Assembly (NCBI GenBank): GCA_964291635.2
Contig: OZ219905.1
Span: 744,001 to 808,000 of the forward strand
Direction of reading: 5' to 3'
DNA length: 64,000 nucleotides
Source: JAPPHA01 sp964291635
Lineage (GTDB): Bacteria > Pseudomonadota > Alphaproteobacteria > Rhodobacterales > Rhodobacteraceae
Shown: positions 54,919 to 62,476 of the stretch, piece by piece
Position numbering within the stretch: the first letter of the stretch is position 1
How the letters are laid out: every line of letters begins with the position of its first letter
The notes under the pieces: model-generated
What the model was told of the DNA's origin: nothing
The model's input: only the letters and a program-made list of their open reading frames with translations
Database searches by the model: none
Translations under genes and position numbers: made by a program

Positions 54919-55131
54919 GAAGCCCCTTACTTCAGGGCGGGGATACAAGGCGTCCTGCCCGTCGACGTGACGCTGCCGCTCATGCATACAGACACTTGCG
55001 CTACGAGAACCAAGTGGCGCACGCACGGAAGGATGCCCGTGCCTGCCTGTGGAGGCTTCTTTGTAAGACGGACACTCTGTCCGCGGCAGCCCGCGAAGCA
55101 GGAAGCCTCGCCATTCATGGCGAGGTCCATC
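54919..55131 (+). mobile_element. IS200/IS605-like relic with omega-RNA-like 3' end, no transposase
   Basis: Two hairpin sequences typical of IS605-group ends bracket about 210 bases. The first, GAAGCCCC...GGGCGGGGA (54919-54943), is a partly mutated version of a common right-end palindrome. The second, CAGGAAGCC plus CCTCGCCAT/ATGGCGAGG (55106-55125) followed by TCCATCAC, has the shape of a TnpB-associated omega-RNA 3' end. A third hairpin (CGGACA/TGTCCG, 55069-55083) lies before it. There is no tnpA or tnpB frame. The last bases coincide with the hemY stop codon. Recognition is by eye only. Confidence 0.4.
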
Positions 55132-56518
55132 ACAGGTCGATCGATTGTAAAGCCAGGACCGGCGTCGAATCGCCGGAGTCGGAACCGGCTTTCGGGGTTT
55201 TCCAACTCATGGCATCGAAGGCCTTGCAGTTTTCGCAAACTGCTGCCCAGGATGAGTGGACGTGGCTGCAACTCTCGCAAATCCACCTGGCACCGCCAGG
55301 CGCACTCAAGGCCCGTGTCAACCAGCCGCGAACAACCTGTTCGCTGGATCCTTCGCTCTTTGCAATTGCGCCCATGATCGCCAATGACCTGACGGTCGGC
55401 TCCTCTTCTGCCATCGACCCCAATGCCCTGCGCGCGCCGTTCAGATCTTCCGCTGCCAGCAGCAGCTCCGCTTTCAGGAGACGCGTTTCCTCGAACGAAG
55501 GGTTGAGCTTCAGCAATTGCTGAAACCTTCTCAGCCTTTCGGTCGGCGTCTCGTCGGGACGGATGGCAGCAAAAGCAGTTGCCAGGTCCGGATGAGGATT
55601 CGCAGACCAGGCCTTTCGCAGGATTGCCTCCGCCTTTCGTGCGTTGCCCTTTTTCTTTTCGAACCTTGCTGCCAGCACCGCTGCCGGGATCAGGGACGGC
55701 GACAAACGATTGGCTTCGGCCGCAGCCTTGGACGCACCGGCTGTATCATCCGATTCCAGGCGCCGCCGCGCATCTGCCAGCGCAACAACAGCTTCACGGC
55801 GTTTGGCAATGGCCCTGGGGAGGTTTTTTGCCCGAACACTCGCGAGAAGCGTCTTCCGGGCGCCGGCCCAGTCTTCCTGTTCCAGTTGCAGTTTCAGCAA
55901 GGTCGAAATGGTCTCTCCATGCCTGGGCCGCAATTCCAGCGCCTTCTCGGCAAGCTTCAGGGCCGTTTCCGTGTCCCCATCCTCAAGCTTTTGCTTCATG
56001 AGTCCGCGAACACCGATGACCCGGGTCGCGCCGTCTCCAAGGAGCTGCTTGTAATACTCCTCCGCACGTGTTCGATTGCCGCTCAGTTCTGCTGCCTGGG
56101 CGTTGATGAGATTGGTCAATTCCGGCCGTTTGAGATCACGCTCCGCGCGACCTGCCTGTACCGATGCTTCGCGTGCCTCACCGACAGCCAGGGCGACCAT
56201 TCCACGCGCAAGGGCATCGAATCCGCGTCGCTCGCGGTTGCGATCCAGATACCGGGATATCGCCGTCTCGTCGCCGCTGAAAAACGCGATGACCGCAACC
56301 GCCAGGCCGGCCAGGTAAAGCAGGAGCCAGACGCCGACCAGCGCGGCAACGACGCCGAGGGCGAGCACGGGAGTCGTCATGCTGATTTCGCGGCCACGGA
56401 AAGACATTCGGACAATTTCGCCCGTACCGATGAAGACGTCGGCCGCAAATGCGATGCCGACGACCACCAGCAGGAAGAGCGCGATCTTTGTCGCTTGCCA
56501 GATCATTTCATGCCACAC
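55130..56518 (-). CDS. hemY: HemY-type TPR membrane protein
   Basis: A 462-residue protein with two N-terminal membrane helices (about 8-26 and 48-80) followed by TPR-like helical repeats and a C-terminal zinc-ribbon-like motif with four cysteines (WICESCSHVHSSW and CENCKAFD). This layout is that of alphaproteobacterial HemY, the TPR protein tied to heme synthesis genes (not protoporphyrinogen oxidase). Its exact role is unknown; it may organise heme-pathway enzymes at the membrane. It follows the mitofilin-like gene by 6 bases. Confidence 0.88.
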   Translation of the reverse strand: MWHEMIWQATKIALFLLVVVGIAFAADVFIGTGEIVRMSFRGREISMTTPVLALGVVAALVGVWLLLYLAGLAVAVIAFFSGDETAISRYLDRNRERRGFDALARGMVALAVGEAREASVQAGRAERDLKRPELTNLINAQAAELSGNRTRAEEYYKQLLGDGATRVIGVRGLMKQKLEDGDTETALKLAEKALELRPRHGETISTLLKLQLEQEDWAGARKTLLASVRAKNLPRAIAKRREAVVALADARRRLESDDTAGASKAAAEANRLSPSLIPAAVLAARFEKKKGNARKAEAILRKAWSANPHPDLATAFAAIRPDETPTERLRRFQQLLKLNPSFEETRLLKAELLLAAEDLNGARRALGSMAEEEPTVRSLAIMGAIAKSEGSSEQVVRGWLTRALSAPGGARWICESCSHVHSSWAAVCENCKAFDAMSWKTPKAGSDSGDSTPVLALQSIDL

Positions 56519-56524
56519 ATATCG

Positions 56525-57836
56525 TCAGTTGTTGACCTTTGCGCGGCCAGATCCTGCAAAACCGTCGAGGGCGACGAACGCGGCGTTCAGGCGGCGCACA
56601 TCCGCCAGCCAGTCCGCCATCGACGCCGATGCATCCTCGGGCAAGGAAAGACCTTCCCTGAGCACCCCTTCCAGGTCTCCCAAGTCCAGTTGCTCCTCCA
56701 TGCGTGAAAGGATCGCATCCACGTCGTTTCCTTCACGTGGTTCGAGGGAACGCGTCACAACCAGGGACCTGAGAAAGGCGATGGACCGTTCCGCCAGGCC
56801 ATCTCCCGTTTCCGCCAGGACGGAGGCCTGGATTGCACCGTACGCGGCTTCGGGAAATCGGTGCCTCAACTCCGCCACCGGAGGCGTTCCGGAAGCCGCT
56901 ATGTCCGAAAGAGCTGGCGGGACCTCGATGCCGGGCCGTCCGGCAAGCGAATTTACGGCATGCGAAAACGCATCGCCTGACGCAAGCGCCAACCAGATGT
57001 CATCAAGTTCGGCCAATTGAACCGAACCAACTCCGGATGTCCCCGAAGTCCAGCGCTGCGAGGGTATCTTCCATGTCATCAAGACGGCCAGCCAGGTCCT
57101 CGACACGGTTCATCGCGTCTGCCTGGCCGGACACGACGTCTGCAAGGTCGTTCCTGAGACCTGTCAACTCGATCTGGTACCCGGCAATTCGCCCCAGGAA
57201 CTCCGGCGACACCGCGGAAGATTCCGGTCCTCCGCCAACCTCGACCAGCTCCCGCAGGATTGACTGATCGGAAACGATCACGTCAAGGCGTGATTCCACC
57301 GAGTCAATCCGCGTCGCAAGATCGTCATTCCTTTCGGCCGAAAGCCTGTCCCGAACGCTCTCGAGTCTTGATCCGACAAAGTCATCGTAGCCTGACAACA
57401 TGAGTGCAATTTCGGCGTCCGAAACAAGCTGCCCGGTCGAATCTTCGATCGCCGCGAGGCGATCCTCGATCCCTGTCAACTGGTCGCGAATGTCTCTTTC
57501 GAGGGAGTCAATCCTGGCGGTTGCCTCGCCTTGGCCCGGCGAAAGCCAGACCGCCACGGGTTCCAGGCCGGACGGCAGAACACGGGCAATTCTTGGAGCC
57601 GCCCAGAGCGTCAACACGGCGGCAGTAACGAAAACCGCGATGACGACGAGGAATTTCCCGGATACCGTTCCCGGTGCCCGCAAGAAACCACTGCGCCTGG
57701 CCCTTTCCTCTTTCGGCTTGTCAGCCGGCGGGACCTCGCTCTCTTCGGATCGGTGCGTGTCTTCCCGCTCCGGGGATTCCCCGGACTCTTCGCCCGCCGA
57801 AAGTTTGCTCCCGACAGCCTTGTCACCTGAACCCAT
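56525..57836 (-). pseudogene. Mitofilin/Mic60-like membrane protein, split by a frameshift
   Basis: The first open frame (57836-57003, 277 codons) gives a charged N terminus, one membrane helix (about 60-82) and a coiled coil (SLERDIRDQLTGIEDRL onward). The second (57106-56525) gives the C-terminal mitofilin part (VQLAELDDIWLALASGDAF, ELRHRFPEAAYG). In other alphaproteobacteria these are one protein encoded between hemD and hemY, and they shape cytoplasmic membranes. The frames meet near 57010-57040 (WFGS against GSVQLAEL). The alternatives are a real frameshift mutation, a sequencing error, or two coupled genes; otherwise the parts look healthy. Confidence 0.75.
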
Positions 57837-57921
57837 TACGAAAGCCGTCCTTTCCCTCTGCGGCCTATTCTAACGCGTGATCGGTCTCACCCGATAGATT
57901 TTGACGATCCACTATCCGAAC

Positions 57922-58680
57922 TTACTCCAATCGGCAGCAACTCAAAATCAATTCCTGCATGACATCCCCGTTGGGACGGGCAGCGATCCTGACTGAAACC
58001 CGTGCAATTCCTTCCAGCGCTTCGCCCACCGGCGCGCTGATACAGGGACAAACCAGATTGGCAATCTCCAGATTGGCAATTTCATCTGCCAGGCGGCGCG
58101 CGGAAAAGGCCGAATACACGGGCACGCAGGCGGCACGGCCTTGAATGATGTCCTTTGCTTCACGCGTCAAAGAAGCCGGGAACTGCCTGTAAACGACGAT
58201 CTCGTCGACGGGTACTCCTTCGGCGCCGAGCAAGGATACCAGGTCCCGTGCGATGGGCGAACCACGTATGTACAGGTAGGGCCCTCCCCCGGAACGATAG
58301 TCGCAGACGACGCGCTTCACCAGTTCCAGGGAAGTCTCAGAAACGGATGCCTGCGGATCGGCCGTCAACCCGGCCTGCAGCGCGGCAAGGGTCGTGTTCT
58401 TGCCGACACACAGTGCCTTCAGGTTCCGCTCGTTCGATCGCCTCGAGAAGATCCCGACCGCATTCGCCGACGTGAACAGGAGTCCGGCCGTTCCCCGCGT
58501 ATCGATTTCTCCCTGAACCTCTTCGATGATGGAAAGGGGGCTCGAACATATCCTGAGAGGCGGCCCTGTTGATCGGGCCCGGTCCTCGAGTTGCCTGCGA
58601 AGGCGGCGGCCCTGGTCAATCGGCCGGATCAACACGACATCCCGGTTCCCGATCGTTCTTCTCCTTCCGATCCTGCACAT
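57922..58680 (-). CDS. hemD: Uroporphyrinogen-III synthase
   Basis: About 252 residues from ATG 58680. HemD closes hydroxymethylbilane to uroporphyrinogen III, a step of heme synthesis. The family is weakly conserved; supporting stretches are VVLIRPIDQGRRL at the start, LLFTSANAVGIF, LYIRGSPIARDL, VDEIVVYRQFPA and the position before mitofilin and hemY. A GTG a few codons in is an alternative start. hemC, usually the preceding gene in alphaproteobacteria, is not between hemD and the divergent tsaD. Confidence 0.85.
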   Translation of the reverse strand: MCRIGRRRTIGNRDVVLIRPIDQGRRLRRQLEDRARSTGPPLRICSSPLSIIEEVQGEIDTRGTAGLLFTSANAVGIFSRRSNERNLKALCVGKNTTLAALQAGLTADPQASVSETSLELVKRVVCDYRSGGGPYLYIRGSPIARDLVSLLGAEGVPVDEIVVYRQFPASLTREAKDIIQGRAACVPVYSAFSARRLADEIANLEIANLVCPCISAPVGEALEGIARVSVRIAARPNGDVMQELILSCCRLE

Positions 58681-58754
58681 GCTACGTCGTTGCTTTCGCC
58701 GGCGCACCGGTGATAGGTCACCGGCCAGAAGACCACGACAGGGTTCGCTTGACA

Positions 58755-59870
58755 ATGACCGGCACATTAACCGTCCTCGGTCTTGAAAGCAGTTGCGATG
58801 AAACCGCAGCTTCCATTGTCAGGCGCACCGATTCCGGCAATGCTCAGGTTCTCGTCTCAATCGTCCTGGACCAGGCAGGGCTCCACGACGCCTACGGAGG
58901 CGTTGTTCCCGAGATTGCTGCACGAGCACACGCGGGAAAGCTGGATATTGCCGTCGAGAGGGCATTCAATGAAACCGGGCATTCGATACCGGACATGGAC
59001 GCCGTTGCGGTTACCGCGGGACCCGGATTGATCGGCGGACTGCTGAGCGGTGTCATGTTCGCCAAAGGCATTGCCGCCGGAGCCGGAAAACCGCTCATAG
59101 GCGTCAATCATCTCGCTGGACATGCGTTGACCCCGCGGATGACCGACAATGCAGGGTATCCGTATCTCGTGTTGCTGGCCTCGGGCGGTCATTGCCAGTT
59201 CATCGTGGTCCGCGCGCCCGACCGGTTCCAGCGACTCGGTGGAACCATCGACGATGCGCCGGGCGAAGCATTCGACAAGGTCGCCAGGATGCTCGAACTC
59301 GGCTTTCCGGGAGGGCCCGCGGTCGAAAACGCTGCTGCCCGCGGAGACCCGCATGGATTCGAACTTCCCAGGCCTCTTCTCGATCGAGAAGACATGAACC
59401 TGTCGTTTTCAGGGCTCAAGACGGCCGTGCTCCGGACCCGGGACAGGCTGGCAAACGGAACATGCGAAGGCATCAGTGATTCCGATCGCGATGACCTCTG
59501 TGCCAGCTTTCAGCTGGCGGTCGCCGAATGCCTTGCAGGAAAGACCTCCCGTGCATGTAGCCATTTCATGGAATCCGGTTTCTACCGGTCAGACGATCGC
59601 CGGCCACTGCTGGCAGTCGCCGGAGGCGTTGCGGCCAACTCGCTGGTGCGGAACATGCTGGCACGGGTTGCCGAAAACACCGGGTTCTCGTTTGCCGCCC
59701 CTCCTCAGGAGTATTGCACGGATAATGCAGCCATGATTGCCTGGGCCGGCCTTGAACTCTTCGATCGGGGCTACCGGGACGGACTCGATCTGGAGGCACG
59801 CCCGCGTTGGCCGCTCGATCCCGACGCGCCGCCGATGCTGGGCTCCGGAAAACGTATGGCCAAAGCGTGA
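58755..59870 (+). CDS. tsaD: tRNA N6-adenosine threonylcarbamoyltransferase
   Basis: A 371-residue ASKHA-fold enzyme that transfers the threonylcarbamoyl group to A37 of tRNAs that read ANN codons, with TsaB and TsaE. Metal-binding His119 and His123 are in NHLAGHAL; the nucleotide motifs GLESSCDETAAS and LASGGHCQF are intact, and CTDNAAMIAWAG carries the C-terminal metal Asp. ATG 58755 is the conserved start. It diverges from hemD across 74 bases, a typical alphaproteobacterial arrangement. Confidence 0.96.
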   Translation: MTGTLTVLGLESSCDETAASIVRRTDSGNAQVLVSIVLDQAGLHDAYGGVVPEIAARAHAGKLDIAVERAFNETGHSIPDMDAVAVTAGPGLIGGLLSGVMFAKGIAAGAGKPLIGVNHLAGHALTPRMTDNAGYPYLVLLASGGHCQFIVVRAPDRFQRLGGTIDDAPGEAFDKVARMLELGFPGGPAVENAAARGDPHGFELPRPLLDREDMNLSFSGLKTAVLRTRDRLANGTCEGISDSDRDDLCASFQLAVAECLAGKTSRACSHFMESGFYRSDDRRPLLAVAGGVAANSLVRNMLARVAENTGFSFAAPPQEYCTDNAAMIAWAGLELFDRGYRDGLDLEARPRWPLDPDAPPMLGSGKRMAKA

Positions 59871-60835
59871 ACGCGACCGGAATCGTCGGTGCCGGCGCCT
59901 TCGGATCGGCCCTTGCCTGCGTCCTGGCGCGCAACAACCATGACGTCGTCCTCTGGGGACGCGACCGTCGGGCCATGGCAGAAATCGGTACCAGCCGAAG
60001 CAACGCGAAATACCTTCCGAACCATCGCATGCCTCCCGGAGTTCGGACAACATCACGTCTCGATGACCTTTCCGGTGTCTTCCGGCTCCTGATGGTCTTG
60101 CCATCGCACGCGCTCGCCGCCTTCCTGTGCCGGCACGGAATTCCGGCCGATCAATGTCCGGTTGTCCTGTGCGCCAAGGGAATCGACCCGAACGGATTCA
60201 GGCTGCAAACCGAAATCCTCGATTCGTTCGCGCCCGAAAGGACAGCGGCCGTTCTCACCGGGCCAGGCTTCGCGGATGACCTGGCCTCAGGAAAACCTGC
60301 CGCAATGACCCTCGCGTGCCGGAATCAGGACGAAGGCCTTACCTTGCAGAACTCGCTGTCGACACCGGCATTCAGATTGTACCTTTCGGAGGACATCACG
60401 GGCGCACAATTGGGCGGCGCGCTGAAGAACGTCGTCGCGATTGCGTGTGGGCTGGCGATCGGATCGGGTCTCGGAGAGAGCGCCCGGGCGGCGCTGATCA
60501 CCCGGGGCTGGGCAGAAGTCTTACGCATCGGGGTCGCCCTTGGCGCGCATCATCAAACGCTGGCGGGGTTGTCCGGATTCGGAGATCTTGTTCTCACCTG
60601 CACATCGCGCCGATCGCGAAACTACTCTCTGGGACTGGCACTGGGCAGTGGCTTGCGGCCGGCAGCAGGCACGACGGTCGAAGGAGTCAATACCGCCCGC
60701 GCGGCAACCGGACTTGCCCGCAAGCTCGGAATCGATACACCCGTATTCGATGCCGTCGTCAGGGTCCTGGACGGCGAGGAATCGATTGAGGATGCCCTCG
60801 ATTCACTCATGTCGCGTCCTCTGCGTCGCGAGTGA
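59867..60835 (+). CDS. gpsA: Glycerol-3-phosphate dehydrogenase [NAD(P)+]
   Basis: A 322-residue cytoplasmic enzyme that reduces dihydroxyacetone phosphate to sn-glycerol 3-phosphate for phospholipid synthesis. The NAD motif is GAGAFGSALA close to the start, the catalytic Lys is in GALKNVVAIACG, and GFGDLVLTCTS is the family signature. The start is GTG 59867, overlapping the tsaD stop in GTGA; no ATG is available nearby in frame. Confidence 0.95.
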   Translation: MNATGIVGAGAFGSALACVLARNNHDVVLWGRDRRAMAEIGTSRSNAKYLPNHRMPPGVRTTSRLDDLSGVFRLLMVLPSHALAAFLCRHGIPADQCPVVLCAKGIDPNGFRLQTEILDSFAPERTAAVLTGPGFADDLASGKPAAMTLACRNQDEGLTLQNSLSTPAFRLYLSEDITGAQLGGALKNVVAIACGLAIGSGLGESARAALITRGWAEVLRIGVALGAHHQTLAGLSGFGDLVLTCTSRRSRNYSLGLALGSGLRPAAGTTVEGVNTARAATGLARKLGIDTPVFDAVVRVLDGEESIEDALDSLMSRPLRRE

Positions 60836-60869
60836 CGGCACGAATCGGGAAAGAAAGGAGTTTTTTGCG

Positions 60870-61286
60870 ATGGCATATTGGCTGTTCAAATCAGAACCCG
60901 GCGAATGGAGTTGGGACGACCAGGTCTCGAGTTCGAATCCTGACGGCGAGGAGTGGGACGGAATCCGCAACTACCAGGCCCGAAACAACATGAGGGAAAT
61001 GAAAGTCGGGGATCGGGGTTTCTTCTATCACTCGGTCGGTGAAAAGAGGATTGTCGGAATCGTCGAAGTCACGGCCGAAGCCCATCCTGACAGCACGACC
61101 GATGATCCTCGTTGGGAATGCGTCGACGTCAAGGCTGTCGAATCACTTCCGGTCCCCGTAACTCTGGCTCAATGCAGGGAGACTCCAGAACTATCGGCCA
61201 TGGTGCTTGTCAACAACACCCGGCTTTCCGTTCAACCCGTTACCGAAAACGAATGGATGATCATCTGCAGGATGGGCAGGCTTTAG
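60870..61286 (+). CDS. EVE-domain protein
   Basis: A 138-residue protein that is a single EVE domain (MAYWLFKSEP, WDGIRNYQARNNMR, GDRGFFYHS), a PUA-like fold that in related proteins binds modified bases in DNA or RNA. AAAGGAG precedes ATG 60870 by 9 bases. The same order tsaD-gpsA-EVE is common in alphaproteobacteria, which suggests a housekeeping role, perhaps tied to modified RNA. Confidence 0.92.
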   Translation: MAYWLFKSEPGEWSWDDQVSSSNPDGEEWDGIRNYQARNNMREMKVGDRGFFYHSVGEKRIVGIVEVTAEAHPDSTTDDPRWECVDVKAVESLPVPVTLAQCRETPELSAMVLVNNTRLSVQPVTENEWMIICRMGRL

Positions 61287-61476
61287 GTCCGTCGGGCAAG
61301 ATTTCGAAACCGCCCGTGAGACTGCGGTCCGGCGCCCGATTTCAGGTCCACCGTCACGGTTCAACCGAACCACCCGGACGCCATCCGGTCTCCCTGGGAA
61401 CCGATGACAACTGCATAGACTGCCTGAATCCTTTCTCGACCAAGTTTGCGATCTCGAGTGAAGGGCGCGGGACCGT

Positions 61477-62370
61477 CTACTTGCCCTGTCGGTTGAACAG
61501 CTGCAAGTCCAGGTCCCGGTTCCGGGAGGCGGGCAGGGACTTCGCGATCCGCTCATAGGCATCGCCCATGGCCTCGAGAAAGGAAGCATCACTCTGCCAG
61601 AATTCGGGATAATCTCCAGCCCGACGCATGGGGAGGACCGAGACCGGCGGTGGCGGCCGGCCTGCTGCCGGATCCCGCGGCAGGGGTCTCCCGAGCCAGA
61701 AGTCCCTATGTTCGCCAGGGTCGATGTCAGGCGGAACGCTGTCCACAACCGGGACCCGGGGCTCCCCGAGGGCATCGGCGAGATCAGGTTCGGAGGGAGA
61801 CACTTCGCTGCCCAACGCCGCACCAAATTCGGATTGTCGGACGGCTTCAAAGAGTCGTTTCCTGTCGAGGCCCCGGAGTTCGAACAGCAGAAAGGGATCG
61901 TAATCGATCATCCCTGCGACCCGGTAGTACACGCCGGCGACATGCTTGCACGGATTGGCCCAGTCCGGGCAGCTGCAGGTCGAACTGATTTCCTTTCCGC
62001 TGGCGGGCAACAGTCCAACCGGCGCTTCGGTCAGCGCCCTTTCGATGGTCGGGGGCATTTCGCCGAGAATCAGGTGGGCGACCCAGTTGGCATTGTCGCC
62101 GAGGCGTTCGAGGGCCGCCTTCCAGTGTTTCTGTGCGATCCGGGTGAGCGTGACCTCAGCCTTGTAGTAGGGCGTTTCATAGACACCGAAATAATGATTG
62201 ATATTGCCTTCGAGGGTCGCGGTCACGCGATTGCCCGCAATGGCAAACTTCACGATCCGGCGGGGTCCGGAATAACTTCGGCCCCGGGCCAGCCGGCCAG
62301 AATCCATGAATCCCTCGAGAGCAGCCAGGAATTCCCGTCCCCACCAGGTCTTGCTTCGATTGGTCATCAT
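61477..62370 (-). CDS. SWIM zinc-finger protein
   Basis: A 297-residue protein with a SWIM motif (CxC...CxH) in CSCPDWANPCKHVAGVYY at about 133-150. The N-terminal part (WWGREFLAALE, GRSYSGPRRIVKFAI) is typical of bacterial SWIM proteins. SWIM domains bind DNA or proteins. ATG 62370 follows GGGAG; an upstream TTG is possible. It lies 106 bases downstream of a SNF2-type helicase gene on the same strand, a pairing seen in many bacteria, so the two proteins may act together. Confidence 0.9.
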   Translation of the reverse strand: MMTNRSKTWWGREFLAALEGFMDSGRLARGRSYSGPRRIVKFAIAGNRVTATLEGNINHYFGVYETPYYKAEVTLTRIAQKHWKAALERLGDNANWVAHLILGEMPPTIERALTEAPVGLLPASGKEISSTCSCPDWANPCKHVAGVYYRVAGMIDYDPFLLFELRGLDRKRLFEAVRQSEFGAALGSEVSPSEPDLADALGEPRVPVVDSVPPDIDPGEHRDFWLGRPLPRDPAAGRPPPPVSVLPMRRAGDYPEFWQSDASFLEAMGDAYERIAKSLPASRNRDLDLQLFNRQGK

Positions 62371-62476
62371 AGGTGCTCCCAAGTCCTCCCCGGCCGGTCC
62401 GGTCCCGTTGGCGTCAAAGCCAGTGCCGGTTCCAACGCCAACATCCTCATCTTCATCGTATCTGCCGCTTCGTCCG

